Source: Sarocladium kiliense (taxonomy: Eukaryota; Ascomycota; Sordariomycetes; Hypocreales; Sarocladiaceae). Taken from it: a stretch of 64,000 bases of DNA. Numbering within the stretch: position 1 is the stretch's first letter; the number at the start of each line of letters is the position of its first letter. This document shows positions 35,358 to 46,395 of the stretch, in pieces. The notes beneath the pieces were generated by a model. That model searched no databases, was not told the DNA's origin, and saw only the letters and a list, made by a program, of their open reading frames with translations. Position numbers and translations under genes: made by a program. The stretch lies in contig JAUZTG010000020.1 in NCBI GenBank assembly GCA_030734395.1, positions 496,001-560,000 on the forward strand, read 5' to 3'.

Positions 35358-37469
35358 ATGCCTCAATCGCTGAGGGGAATGCCCAGTGGCTTCGGTGGCC
35401 AACAGCAACAGCAACAGCAACAGCAACAACAGCAACAGCAGGGCCGATCAGTCTCGAACCGATTACCGAACGGAAAGATAGGTGCGCAGCCAACCCCGAG
35501 GCGCACAAGTGGTGAGGGTGGCAGGCATTGGCTAATATAACGTGACGGTATAGGGAACAACGGCGGCAGCTGGGCATTTGGAACGGGAATGCCCATGGGG
35601 AGTGCCGGACTGCAGAATCAGGCTCGCCAGCTAGGCGCCGGCGGCAATGTCAGTTTTGCGCAAAGCCTCAGCGGGTCGTCACCTGCAACACCGTTGGATC
35701 TTTCGTATGTCGTTCTTTCCAATTCTTTACCCACCCAGACATTGCACACGAGCACACCTTGGCCGTTGCCATAGCACCCCTGCCTCTATCTTACAAAGAT
35801 GCTGCCGCTTCAGAAGAAGCCGAAGCTGGTCAAGAGAATCGCCGATGTTGTCCCACCCCCGACCATGGAAGCTGCACCAGAGAAGCTCTTCTCGGCGGTG
35901 CTCCAGGGGCACGACAAACACAGGTTCACCACCCTCGTCACACTCGAAACACATCACCCCGCGCCGAGCATATGCTTTGTGGAATGCCATCATGCCTGAG
36001 GGACAACACTGACGTTTTTGTAGTGAATTTCCTTCCTTGTCGAACAACTCGCAAATGTCCAGCTCCAACCCAGCGTCGATGTGGTCCTCAACCGGGTCGA
36101 GAAACATGAGTGGTCCGATACCGCGTAATCAGTCAACGCCAATGTCGTCTCAACAAGCTCAGGACGACCCGTTCAGCCAAGCTTCATCTCGGTTACAAGG
36201 AGGAAACCAGAGCGCATTTCGATACGGCAACCAGGCAAACGCATCACCTGCAACGCAGGCTCAGCCGGCGAGTAACGACGATCCGTTCCCGCCGTTGAAT
36301 CGCAATGCTGGAGGTGAGATCGGGTCGGAAAGGGGGCAGAATTTGATGGCCTCACTGGGTTTTGGTGGCCAAAACGGCGCGCAAGCTGTGTCGGCACCTT
36401 CCAACAGGGGCAACGGGCTCTTGAATGCACTCTCGGCCAACAGCCGGGCGAGTGAGGGACGCTCACCTCCGGGAATTGGACCGGGTATGTCACGAAACAC
36501 TTGATGTCAGATGTCACGTGTTCTAACGCTACCGCAGCAGGTGGTCGACCACAGGAATCGAAGAGCCAAGTGGAGGAGGAGGAAACACGGCAAACCTCAT
36601 CCTCATTCCGTGACGACGGCGTTAGCAAGGACTCGCCGACCGTGGACGAGAACGCCGTTCGAGGGTTAGGTGCCATTGGCCCCGGCTCGGCGAAGTCGAA
36701 AGAGGAAGCTGACATGCCAGAGGCCGTGGACCCTCTGGCAGGAATGCCGGCAGTCGATAAATGGGGGATCAAGGGCCTGCGGACACTGATGCACAATTAC
36801 CCCGACTTCCAGTCCATGGTTGTTGGGATCGATCCGGTCCAGCTCGGACTTGATCTGAGTTCCCCAGAGTAAGCCGCATGAGACACGGCATTGTGCGTAA
36901 TAATCGCTGACCAGTTTCAAGGCCCATCTCTAATCAGCTTTACTCTCTTTTCGACGATGCGGCACCGAGGCCAACAGTCTCAAATGCCAAATTTCGTCTA
37001 CCTGATTGCTACAACGTCACGAATGTTCAGCCCATCGACAGCAAGATCCAGAACTTCAACGAAGAGACGCTTTTCTGGATATTTTACAGCTGCCCTGCAG
37101 ATCTGAAGCAGCAGTTGGCCGCAGTGGAGTTGTATGTTGACATTGCTCCCCCTGCTGGCTCCCTACAATTACTGATGAATGATAAGGCACACGCGGAACT
37201 GGCGGTGGCACAAGAAGCTGCGGGTCTGGCTCACCAAAGACGAGCATATGACTCCTCAAGTGCTGAGTCCCAGCCATGAGCGAGGTTACTACATCATCTG
37301 GGACACTGCGGAATGGTGCAAGAACAGGGTATGTTGCCGTCGTGTGACTCGCTCATCTTTAGTGGAGTTTCTTGGTGTACAAATGCTGACAGTTGAACAA
37401 CAGCGAGAGTTCACTCTTCACTATGGTGATCTGGATACCACTCTGGGCCAGGCGCCAGTGGCATCGTAA
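35358..37469 (+). CDS. NOT2: NOT2 (CDC36), CCR4-NOT complex subunit
   Basis: Exons 35358..35481, 35554..35704, 36024..36484, 36541..36868, 36922..37131, 37187..37328 and 37404..37469 give 493 aa. The N-terminal half is Gln/Ser/Asn-rich with a 14-Gln run and the conserved DLSEFPSLSNNSQ. The C-terminal NOT2/3/5 box is clear: LTMHNYPDFQSMVVG-like region (KGLRTLMHNYPDFQS), LFWIFYSCPADLKQQLAAVEL and HTRNWRWHKKLRVWLTKDE, then ERGYYIIWDTAEWCKNR. NOT2 joins NOT3/5 on the NOT1 scaffold in the complex that deadenylates mRNA and affects transcription. The second intron is 319 bp; the fourth exon has a tandem acceptor; the last intron is 75 bp and stop-free in frame. Start at 35358 is the first in-frame ATG; a short upstream exon is possible. 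Confidence 0.93.
35400..35441 (+). repeat. CAR repeat encoding 14 glutamines
   Basis: Mixed CAA/CAG codons, mostly alternating, encode 14 consecutive Gln near the NOT2 N-terminus. Interruption of pure CAG by CAA would limit slippage. Gln-rich tracts are usual in NOT2 and in transcription-linked proteins. Confidence 0.95.
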
Positions 37470-38397
37470 CCACCGCTCCGACAGGATATGAGCAAGGGGT
37501 GGTTTGCGCTCCAAGTATACATGAGCTTGAGCAGGATGGATTTCGGGGACCAAACGGACTCCAACCGCTAGGCGTTTGCAACTTTCACGTGCAGGGTTTT
37601 GGTTCACTGGTGGCATGCCAGCGGCGGGTGATTGTTGATTGCTTCGGCCTCCGCCCCAGGAAGGGACAATGTTCTTGTTTACAGGGTAATGCTGGTTGTT
37701 GCTACATTAAGGGACTCATTTTTTGGAGGTGGCTGGGGCGCATGAATTGGACAGCTCGCTGTTGCAGGTTGTTGACCATACCGTTATGCTGTCACGGCGT
37801 GAGTGACTGTATGCTGAAGCTTATGGCAATGCCATGAAGTATCCTGACGATTATTAAAGTATAATTGGAAAAGTAGGGGGTAGTGACAAGTACAGATCGC
37901 CAGAGGCAATAGTTTCAAAATTGGCATGCGACTGACAGCTATAGAAGAGAAGGTCTGTAGCTAGCTACTGGATTCGATGTTGTCATTCAGTGGTTTAGCC
38001 GTAGCTTTCCCCAGTCCAGACGGGTCCTGGTCTGTGCCCGGTTGAGTGCCGCTGGCGGCGGGTGGGTTTGTCTGACAAGAGACACCAACCAGGGATATGA
38101 GCTTACCTTGTCTACAGTGTGGCTTGAATGCACTTCGCCCATCCATCGTCACCTTCAACTTTCCTCCACCTTCATCTCCGATTACGTCTGTCCCGACTCC
38201 GGAAAGAACCATCGCTTAGCGGAAGAGGTCCATTACTACTCTGCATATCCATCAGACAGTCACAGGCGACGAGACCGCCACTGCGCCCTCCTGATCAAAA
38301 CCACGCGACACCGACAGCACTGCCCTCCGACCAAGCTCCCGAAAGCCCCCTCCCAAAGTTCCCGGTCCACCGAGCGGACCGTTTCGCGGTTGCACAC
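37470..38397. other. Intergenic region, NOT2 / CUE1-like gene
   Basis: 928 bp between two plus-strand genes. The part after about 38100 is pyrimidine-rich and open in the CUE1 frame, presumably its 5' UTR. No element recognised. Confidence 0.5.
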
Positions 38398-39105
38398 ATG
38401 GCCAACGATCAGATCTCGTTGCCGTACTTTCTGGCCATCCTCATCATCGGGGGCCTGATCGTGCGGTATTTGTTCTTTGGAGGACCGGCGGCACCGCAAG
38501 CACGGAGGTCGCCCGAGGCGTTCTTGCGATCGCGAGAGGTGGCAGTGGAGAGGATACAGCAAATGTTTCCTCAGGCGGATAGACGGAGTATCTTGTGGGA
38601 CTTGCAGCGGAACGGAGGAAGCATTCAGAGTACTACAGAGAGGATACTGGCTGGACGATTGGAAACGGTGAGTGCTTTTCCCTGCGTCTAGACGATCGAT
38701 CCTCTGGAGCTCCTGTTCGTGTGGTCGCATGGACACATTGATGGATGATAATCTTGCTGACTTGTTCTGTTCTTCAAGCCACCTGTGACTTTCCAGCCTC
38801 CGCCGCCACCAGGCCAGCCGGTGACAGGAGCAAGCGCATCAACAGCCGCGACCCGACAGCCACAGAAGCCGGCACAGCCGGATCTGATCACGAGATACAA
38901 CCTGAGTAGCAAACTGAGTGCGGAGGAAGCTGCAGCAACAGGAGGCACTGCAGAGGACAAGAAGGGCAAGGGGTGGAGCACGAACAGGGACGAGAGGCAG
39001 GCATCGTTGCAGAGGAGGAGAGATGAGATGATCCTGGCGGCCAGGAGGAAGATGGAGGCAAAGCTGGCAGCCGAGAAGGCTGCAGAGGCATCCCAACAGG
39101 AGTGA
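38398..39105 (+). CDS. CUE1: CUE1-like ER membrane protein with CUE domain
   Basis: Exons 38398..38667 and 38779..39105 give 198 aa, close to yeast Cue1. An N-terminal membrane helix (YFLAILIIGGLIVRYLFF, residues 9-27) is followed by a CUE domain (about 45-85: VERIQQMFPQADRRSILWDL, GGSIQSTTERIL), a Pro-rich linker and a Lys/Glu/Ala-rich C-terminal helix (NRDERQASLQRRRDEMILAA) like the Ubc7-binding region of Cue1. Cue1 recruits and activates Ubc7 at the ER surface for ER-associated degradation. The frame is open upstream to 38128, but the ATG directly before the helix fits the family. Confidence 0.85.
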
Positions 39106-40448
39106 GCCGCGTGAGGGGATGCATACGAATAGCGGCCGCGGATACGTAATGATGCAGCTGAAGATGGGCAACAAGCGTCGAAGTGTGAGATAGCGAATAC
39201 CCTGGAATGGACGCGGCAGTCTTGTTTCTGAGTTTGATCTCACTGATAGGGAGCCCTGTTGAACAACATGCACGGAAATACAAGTATATCCAATGTACAT
39301 AAGAACCTTGCCTTCTTCTTCCTGCTGGACATGCAGGAGTGCGTTTGCGCCAGGTCAGCATCGTCGCTGCCTATCCTTAGTGTACCTTAGTGGGGGGAAC
39401 AGAGACCCTGGATCCCCAAGACCGGATCTCATCAGCGGCGTTGCTGAGCCACACGCGCCACCATCAGCGCCCACGCGTTCTGCCAACGCATCATTCATCC
39501 TCACCTCACCTCACCCTCACCTTATGCCAGCAAGGCACTCAGTCCGCCACTGCGGGTTTTTTTTATGGTCCTGCAAACTGCCTGGCCAGAGTCCCAACCT
39601 GCTTATCAAGTGCTCACTTCGGGTTCCTCCATTCCAGCGCGTGCGGGCCTGCTTGCACTTCGCAGCTCTGGAGCCACATCGTGGCCCGCCTTTCTCCAGG
39701 CCAACCGAACCTCATCCCACCAAACACTCTCCTTCCTCGTCACCACCGCCACCAATGTACTGATGCTCAACGCATACCGTGGGCTATCTTACGAGCTTTT
39801 CTCTTCAGGTGACTTCCAGGCGCTCACGACCTGCTCTTGTTTCTCTGAGCATATGCTTCGATTGCCCATATTTGCGATTTGATCTGCACCATTTGACGTC
39901 ATTTGGTGAGTGCCAGGAACCAATTAATTGACCATTTCTGCGAAAGAGCTATCTACTCTTCTACCGTGGCTTTGTCGTTAGCCAAAGTTGAATCCGAACA
40001 CAGAGGGTTGTTGCATCGGTGCCTCGTTTATCTTGGCGAATACCTCACAGCCACCTTCGTAACGTTCTTGCTTGTGCTGGTCGCTTTTTTGTTGTCTTTC
40101 AGCCCGACTTCGCAAACTGACACTGGCCATAGGACGTTGCCCACCACTGCACTGCGAAAGAGCCCGTATTCGTACGATACCGACCGCGTCCCAAGACAGC
40201 GCGTAAATAGAGTCATTCAGACTAGCGAGCCTTTTCGACGACCCTGCCGAATCAACCCGAGACATTCGCATCCCTCGAGGTGCCTTGAACCCCGCCCTCG
40301 GCACTGTCCACGAAGCCTTTGCGCTGCTGCCCTGTTCAAAAGAAAAACCTCGCTTTGACATGATTTAGAGTCGTAGCGTCAATCTTTGATCCTTTGCACA
40401 ACTTCGCGCCATTGTCATCGCTTCAACTTGCTCCTTGTCGGCTGAACC
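39106..40448. other. Intergenic region upstream of the J-protein gene
   Basis: 1343 bp between plus-strand genes. CTCAC-type imperfect repeats lie at about 39498-39525 and a T8 run at 39556-39563. ORFs at 39293-39812 and 39903-40358 lack recognisable content. Probably 3' flank, promoter and 5' UTR. Confidence 0.45.
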
Positions 40449-43277
40449 ATGGGTTCAGATCGCGACTATTACGCGGACTTGGAGCTGCCGCCAACAGCCG
40501 ACATTCCCGAGATTAAGAAGCAGTTTCGAAAGCTTGGTCAGTTCTCTGAAGCTCTCTTGCGACTTGCGTGGCCATGCTGACTCTGTCGTAGCTCTCAAAT
40601 ACCATCCAGATCGAAACCCGGGGCGAGAGGCCGAGGTGAATGCACAGTTCCAGATCATCCAATCCGCCCACGAGATCCTCGGCGATCCTCAGTCGAAGGC
40701 AAAGTACGATGCGTCAACCCCACGAAGTCGATACCCTGGTGCCTCTGGTGTGAGGGGGAACCCTTGGTCGCACGTCGGAGAGCAGTTTCCTACACCCCCG
40801 CGTCGTAACCAGGGCGGCACCAGACGGACCGCCCCTCCTCCTCCACCGCAAACCTCAGGAGCACAGAGATGGCAATCGAGATTCGCCAGCGGGACGGCGC
40901 CTACGGCGAAGCAGACCTCGGCCAACGACCCTCAGCTTAAGAAGAATGCGGCCAAGGCGTTTGAGCATATGCGCAAGAACCCAGGAGCAAGTGGCACAAG
41001 TCCGACTCGGCCCCGACCTGCGAGCTCGCAGCCTCCCCCAATGCCACCGAGGAACGAACCACCTAGAACAGAGTCTGCAAGACAGCGTCGCGAGGCGTCC
41101 TTCGGAAATAGGAGGACGGGGTACCAGCCAGGTGATCGGAGTGGTGAAGATGAGCCTCCAGTCACTCGGCACAGCTACCACTCGGCCGCAAAACCTCCCC
41201 GACCGCCGAAAGAACCTATGGATCCTACGCAGGATCAGCCGATGCCTGATCCTCTGGCACAGTTCAGGGAGCCAACTAGCCCACTAGATCCGCGTCCGAG
41301 CATGCCTTATGCGAAGCTTGGGGGCGAGAAGACCAGGCCAAGCGATGGAACGAGTCCAGCACGTGCCAAGAGTGCACGAGAGCCGGGCCATCGGACAGAT
41401 CACTCCTCCTCGGACGATCGGTCGTCATCAAGGCAAAACGCACATAGGAGTTCGAGTATGCCCAGACCTGCGGGAACGGATCGACTGGGAGATGACCTGG
41501 GAGTTGAAACTGGCCGCCCACACAGCTCAGAGACTAACGCTGATGGATATGATCGATCTTCATTCAAGTCACGATCGAATGCTGCACATATGACGGACGG
41601 TTCGAAGAGTGCCGACGAGAGCTCAAGGCCAGGTGGACACGCAGGTGAGTAGAGCACGACAATTGCAAAAGGACAGATATTGACCTGGCCCTAGGAGCAT
41701 CAACAACTGGCAATGACCAAAAGCGACCCTCAATGTACGGAACACCTTTCAAAAGACACAACACAACTACGGCTTGTGGAGATTTCCACATGTACCAAAG
41801 TCCTCCTACTGTCACTTCACCTCCAAATCAGCGACGCAACACCACCGGTGATTGTTTCAACGATGGATCCAAACCAGCAGCTTCGAGTGGACTGCACTCC
41901 TCCCCATCGCTTTCACCATACGAGCGCCAACAGTATGAAGTTCTTGATCAGTTGATCAACAATGCTGAAGTACTGTTGCGCCGAGAATCCCAAAAACACA
42001 ACATCAAGACCTCTACCTCCCCTCAAAAGACTTCTGATCTGACCCGTGTTTACAGTTTCACCATACCTGTTGATGGCGAAACGTTTAGGCAAACCTCACC
42101 CGAGCCGAAGGCGTTCACGAGGAGGAGTACAGAGGAGATTGATACGAGCTTTGTAGAGGAGGATCCTGAGAGCTGGCAGTTCAGTGCAGGTGGCGAGAGA
42201 CCTCGAGCGCAGCCTAAGAGAAGGGTACAACCAGATGGACCTGGCTCTCCTGCAAAGAACGCGCCAGCTCGACATCCCGAGACTGATTCCAAGCAGCCAC
42301 AAAGCGCCCAGCCAGATTCTGCCTTCAATCCAGGTGGCTGGAACGACCAATTTGGGCCTCAGACATTCGTGCCGCTACGAGACCAGACGTCGTCAGCCTC
42401 GCCTACGAGAACGAACCGGAAGAACTCGAGAAAGACCAAAACTGCGGCAGTAAAGGGGGCCACAGCTGCTACCGCAGTGATTATTGACAGTAGCAGCGAC
42501 GATGAAGGTGTTGCTCAATGGCAGGGTCGAAAGGCATATGCGGACGGCGGCTTGGACAGCCCTCAAGCTATGGACCTCGATTCGCCTCCAGCGAAACCTG
42601 CGGATCCACCACTGGCGCCTCACACGGCACGCAACATCCCAGTTGAGCCAACGAGGCCAGAGTGGCGGCAAGGAAACGTTGACCACACAAATGGCGAGTC
42701 GAAGCCTGCTCCTGCACCTGGTGCAGACCCAGGCCTTGTTGCTAGAGGATCCGAGGACACGGAGGAGTTCCGCGCTAGCTTCTCGGATCTCAGGAATGTT
42801 GCCCCTTTCGCCAACCCGGCCGGAGGCCTGAAGTCTTTCGACGATCTCAAGGACAATCTCCCGTTTGAAAGCAAGGCTTCCAACGAGGTTCCTATCACCC
42901 TACCCCCGGTCAGGCCCCTCAACTTTCCTAGCCCACCTAATGCGCCTCGCCCGCCACCTACTGCTGCGATCTCAGGGATGAAGCCCAACGTGGCATCCTG
43001 GACGCGATACCTCGAGGACTTTGAGAAGTATCTTCGTGCATGGGATGATTGGAACGCGACAGTGTCGGATCACTTCCGGGAGCGCAAGCGGCTGATCAGA
43101 GATGCGCGAGCGAATTCTGGCTACTCATTCCTGGGTATCCGCGGGGATACGGACGTGATCGAGTATTATTCCTGGGTGCAACAGGACAATGACGTAAGGC
43201 GGAGATGGTGCACAGCTTGCGAAGAACACGAGCAGCGGATGAGAGAGTTCATTGCGTTCCGGGAGAAGATGAAGTAA
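40449..43277 (+). CDS. Long J-domain protein (DnaJ type III)
   Basis: Exons 40449..40536, 40592..41644 and 41695..43277 give 907 aa. The N-terminus is a J domain (DYYADLELPPTADIPEIKKQ, YHPDRNP with the HPD triad, then AHEILGDPQSKAKYD; residues 6-75), split by the first intron. Residues 80-780 are Pro/Ser/Arg/Gln-rich and probably disordered. The last 120 residues form a distinct conserved-looking helical module (ASWTRYLEDFEKYLRAWDDW, HFRERKRLI, EYYSWVQQDNDVRRRW). HPD marks it as an Hsp70 co-chaperone; there is no Gly/Phe or zinc region. I know this layout as a fungal protein without an assigned role. The C-terminal module may bind the client or a location partner. Confidence 0.88.
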
Positions 43278-43896
43278 AGACCTGACTATGAAGTCGCATG
43301 ACGTCTGGGTTCGTAAGGATAAATAAGAAAGGATGGTCTGAATGACGGATGAGCAAGGCGAAGGCGTTTCGACTGTTTTGGTAGCATGAGGCTTCCGTGC
43401 CGTCCCTGCTTGCGGGTCGTTTGGGAGAACGAAGAGTTGAAGCAAGCGCGTAACGAGCATTCCGATTGATAGAACTGTCCATATACACCACCCACTGCAG
43501 GAGGATTATCTACATTCACGATTTGGGGAGAAGCGTCGCGGATGTATGCGAAGCGAGAGGTCAGACAGCCACAGCACTGAACAATGCTGGGATAAAGTCA
43601 CCAGAAAGGTGCTAGAAAAAGATGCAGACATTTCTTCTTGCTAACTCTTATTTGTCTTCCCTTCATTTCTCATCTTATTCTGTAGGTTGCTGTGATAAAG
43701 CAAAAGCTGCGTGACGAGATTCTGTATACAACATGGAGTATTGCCCGTCCTCGTTCATTTTCATCTCATGTTCATTCACGAGCAACACGTATGACAGAAC
43801 CAGAGAACATCTCCCGCCTCCCCCATTTTATATCTTCTTTTCGTGTTCTGCATCCGATCATCGGACGATAGGGAGTATTCAACGGGAACACAGCAC
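43278..43896. other. Convergent 3' intergenic region, J-protein / small Lys-rich protein
   Basis: 619 bp between two stop codons; presumably 3' UTRs. No supported gene or repeat. Confidence 0.55.
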
Positions 43897-44613
43897 TCAG
43901 ATCTCGGAGTCGGCGTTGAATTGGGCGATATCGCTCTTGATGAGGCCCTGTTCAAATTCTTTGACCTCCGCTTTGATATCTTCATCGACAATGAACTCAT
44001 CGCTCAGAGGCTCGGCTGTAGGATGTGAGTGTTAGATCAGTAAAAAAAGCATATCGGCTGGAAGGCAGCTCACTCTTCACGACTCGCTTCTTCGGCGGTG
44101 GCTTAGAAGGAGTGTCCAAATCCTGATCGTCCGACTCTCCCTCTCCGGTCTCAGAAGAAGATTTCTTCGTCTTCTTCGGCTTTCCAGGGCCTATAGTGAT
44201 TGGTGCTTAGCGAGTTCTTCACGAGGGGGAAGTGTGTGTATTGTGACGACAGGTCAAGACATACCGCGAGCTCGCTTCTTCCCCGCAGCGGCAGGTGCGT
44301 CCCCAGCAACAGTCGCAGGAGAAGCCTCGATGCCAAGGCTCTTGATGTCCTCGTTTATCTTGGTGAACATGTTCTGCATGGACTTGAGATTGCGGCCGGG
44401 CATGTTGATCATGTTCCATTGGACGCCACGGCCGCTGGAGCGCTCGCGGTAGTGGGCGAGGATGCGTATGGCCAGCTCATACTGAGTGAACAGAAAAGAA
44501 AGGGTCAGTATTTGAAGTTCTATGGAAAGGTGTGATGAGACGTAGAAGTCTTGCGCTGCTTTGCTTACCTGGTCATCCTTTGCGCTCTTCTTCGTTGTGG
44601 TGCTGTTCTCCAT
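43897..44613 (-). CDS. Small Lys-rich protein of unknown function, four exons
   Basis: Exons 44613..44569, 44481..44265, 44190..44074 and 44015..43897 give 165 aa. The family is not recognised. The N-terminal half is a folded-looking block (YELAIRILAHYRERSSGRGV, then NMFTKINEDIKSLGIEAS); the middle has two basic clusters (KKRARG and PPKKRVVK) that look like a nuclear signal, separated by an acidic Ser-rich stretch (GEGESDDQDLD); the end is an acidic helix (DEDIKAEVKEFEQGLIKSD). All three introns join in phase across otherwise closed frames, strong evidence for a real gene. It could be a chromatin- or nucleus-associated factor; that is inference. Divergent from AP-2 sigma. Confidence 0.8.
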
Positions 44614-45483
44614 GGTGTGGATGGGTTGGTTTTGCGCTGGGAGGTTCGGTTGAGTGACTGCCAGAAATATAATGACAATGAGAATCAAGGTGACTTACAT
44701 GATATGGTGTGGTGTTGTAGGTGATTGTCTGTGTTGGAGACCTGCAGGTTGACGAAGGTCGTCAGAAGGGAATAGCGAAGATGAAGTTGGAGGAGGGTGA
44801 GGTGAAGAAGGAGGAAGCACAGAAGAGGGGGAGCAGTGAAGAAGAAACAAGCATGAAGAAGTCTTGCACTTCTTCATTCAATCAACTCAATAGAATAGTG
44901 CCATAGCATTAAGGACAGGTGAATACGCATCCGGCCAGCCGTTCCAGTCCTCAGCAGTTGACGACGTCTGGCAGCTCAATAGTGCAGCAGCCGGGCCCAG
45001 AATGCAATCTGACTCAGTTGCTCCGGCCGCTCTTATAATTCTCTGTCAACGCCTCATTTATCTCGTAATCAATTTGTTATTCTCTTGTAGCTTAACTGCA
45101 TCCTTTGGCCTCTCCTCTCGGAGGCTGTATGGCTGCTCCTGGCAGCATCACTTCCCAAGGGCTGAACAGACAAATAGCTTCAACTCTCGGAAGCATGCAC
45201 ATTTATCTCCCAGAAACCATTCAGTAAAGTGTATATGCTCAATCAATTCGACCTTACTGTTTGGATGATCCTCCCACTTCATTCGTGATTGACAATGCCC
45301 CGTGTAAGTCGATGGCAATCGTTAGTGGGGCCGGCTCCCCCGCGCAGGAAAGGGGTCCCTGGCCGCCACTTTATCACCGATAAGCACCCACATGAGCTTC
45401 TCCCACCTCCAACCTCCGATCATCAACGACATCCCATCTTCCGCCTCTTCCAGCAGCTGGTCTCCCACATTGACTCGCCCATA
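44614..45483. promoter_or_regulatory. Divergent intergenic region, small Lys-rich gene / AP-2 sigma
   Basis: 870 bp between facing-away starts. A purine-rich run (GAAGAAG/GAGG) at about 44750-44870 on the plus strand is CT-rich on the minus strand, as in many fungal core promoters and 5' UTRs. No specific factor site recognised. Confidence 0.4.
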
Positions 45484-45970
45484 ATGCTGTCCTTCATCCT
45501 CATCCAGAACCGACAGTTCGTCACCCACTCCCCCCCCCTCCCTTCAACCAAAGCTAACCTCCAAACCCAGGGGCAAAACCCGTCTCGCGAAATGGTACGC
45601 CCCCTTCAGCGACGACGAAAAGATCAAGCTCAAAGGCGAAGTCCACCGCCTCGTCGCCCCGCGCGACCAAAAATACCAATCCAACTTCGTCGAATTTCGC
45701 AACTCCAAAGTCGTCTACCGCCGCTACGCTGGCCTCTTCTTCTGCGCCTGCGTCGACACAAACGACAACGAGCTGGCGTACCTCGAGGCCATCCACTTCT
45801 TCGTCGAGGTCCTTGATGCGTTCTTCGGGAACGTGTGCGAGCTGGACTTGGTGTTCAACTTTTATAAGGTGTATGCTATCCTGGATGAGGTGTTTTTGGC
45901 GGGGGAGATTGAGGAGACGAGTAAGCAGACGGTCTTGACGAGGTTGGAGCATTTGGACAAATTGGAGTGA
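45484..45970 (+). CDS. APS2: AP-2 clathrin adaptor sigma subunit
   Basis: Exon 1 45484..45515 (32 bp) and exon 2 45571..45970 give 143 aa, matching AP-2 sigma (about 142). The longin-like fold is recognisable end to end: MLSFILIQNRQGKTRLAKWY, FVEFRNSKVVYRRYAGLFFC, AYLEAIHFFVEVLDAFF, NVCELDLVFNFYKVYAILDE and FLAGEIEETSKQTVL. NVCELDLVFNFYKVY and VEFRN point to AP-2 sigma and not AP-1 or AP-3. In the AP-2 core it binds acidic dileucine cargo signals at the plasma membrane during endocytosis. The donor is GTTCGT, a weak match, but the splice rebuilds NRQGKTRL exactly. ATG chosen because the family starts MI/LxFILIQNR. Confidence 0.95.
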
Positions 45971-46395
45971 GCGCTGGGACGCACATGGGCAGGCGGCTGT
46001 CCTCCCGAGAAGGAGGTGGAGAGGAGGAAGGATTACAGGATCGACATTTAACAGGCGTTTGGGCGGATACTCAGTCGAAGCGCCAGGAAGTGCTTTGGCA
46101 GGCGTTCAGGTTTTCACATGCTTCTCTGCAGTTCGCGAAAATGATATCATTGGTTTGAACCCTAAGATTGTCGCTCCTGTCTCCCATGTCATTCATTCGG
46201 GACGTACTAGTCAATTTCTGGTCCCGTCGAGTCTGGCCTTACGGTCCAAAATGGATTAGAAGACTAATGACCTCACATACTCACATTGTGTACTGTGCAA
46301 CTACAAATGCGAGCAACACCGAACGCGTACCACCTACGACACCTCAAGTCCTGACATTTCTACTGCTAGTGCCGGCTTCAAAGCCCAACTGACAC
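45971..46395. other. Convergent 3' intergenic region, AP-2 sigma / zinc-knuckle gene
   Basis: 425 bp between two stop codons. No feature supported. Confidence 0.55.
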
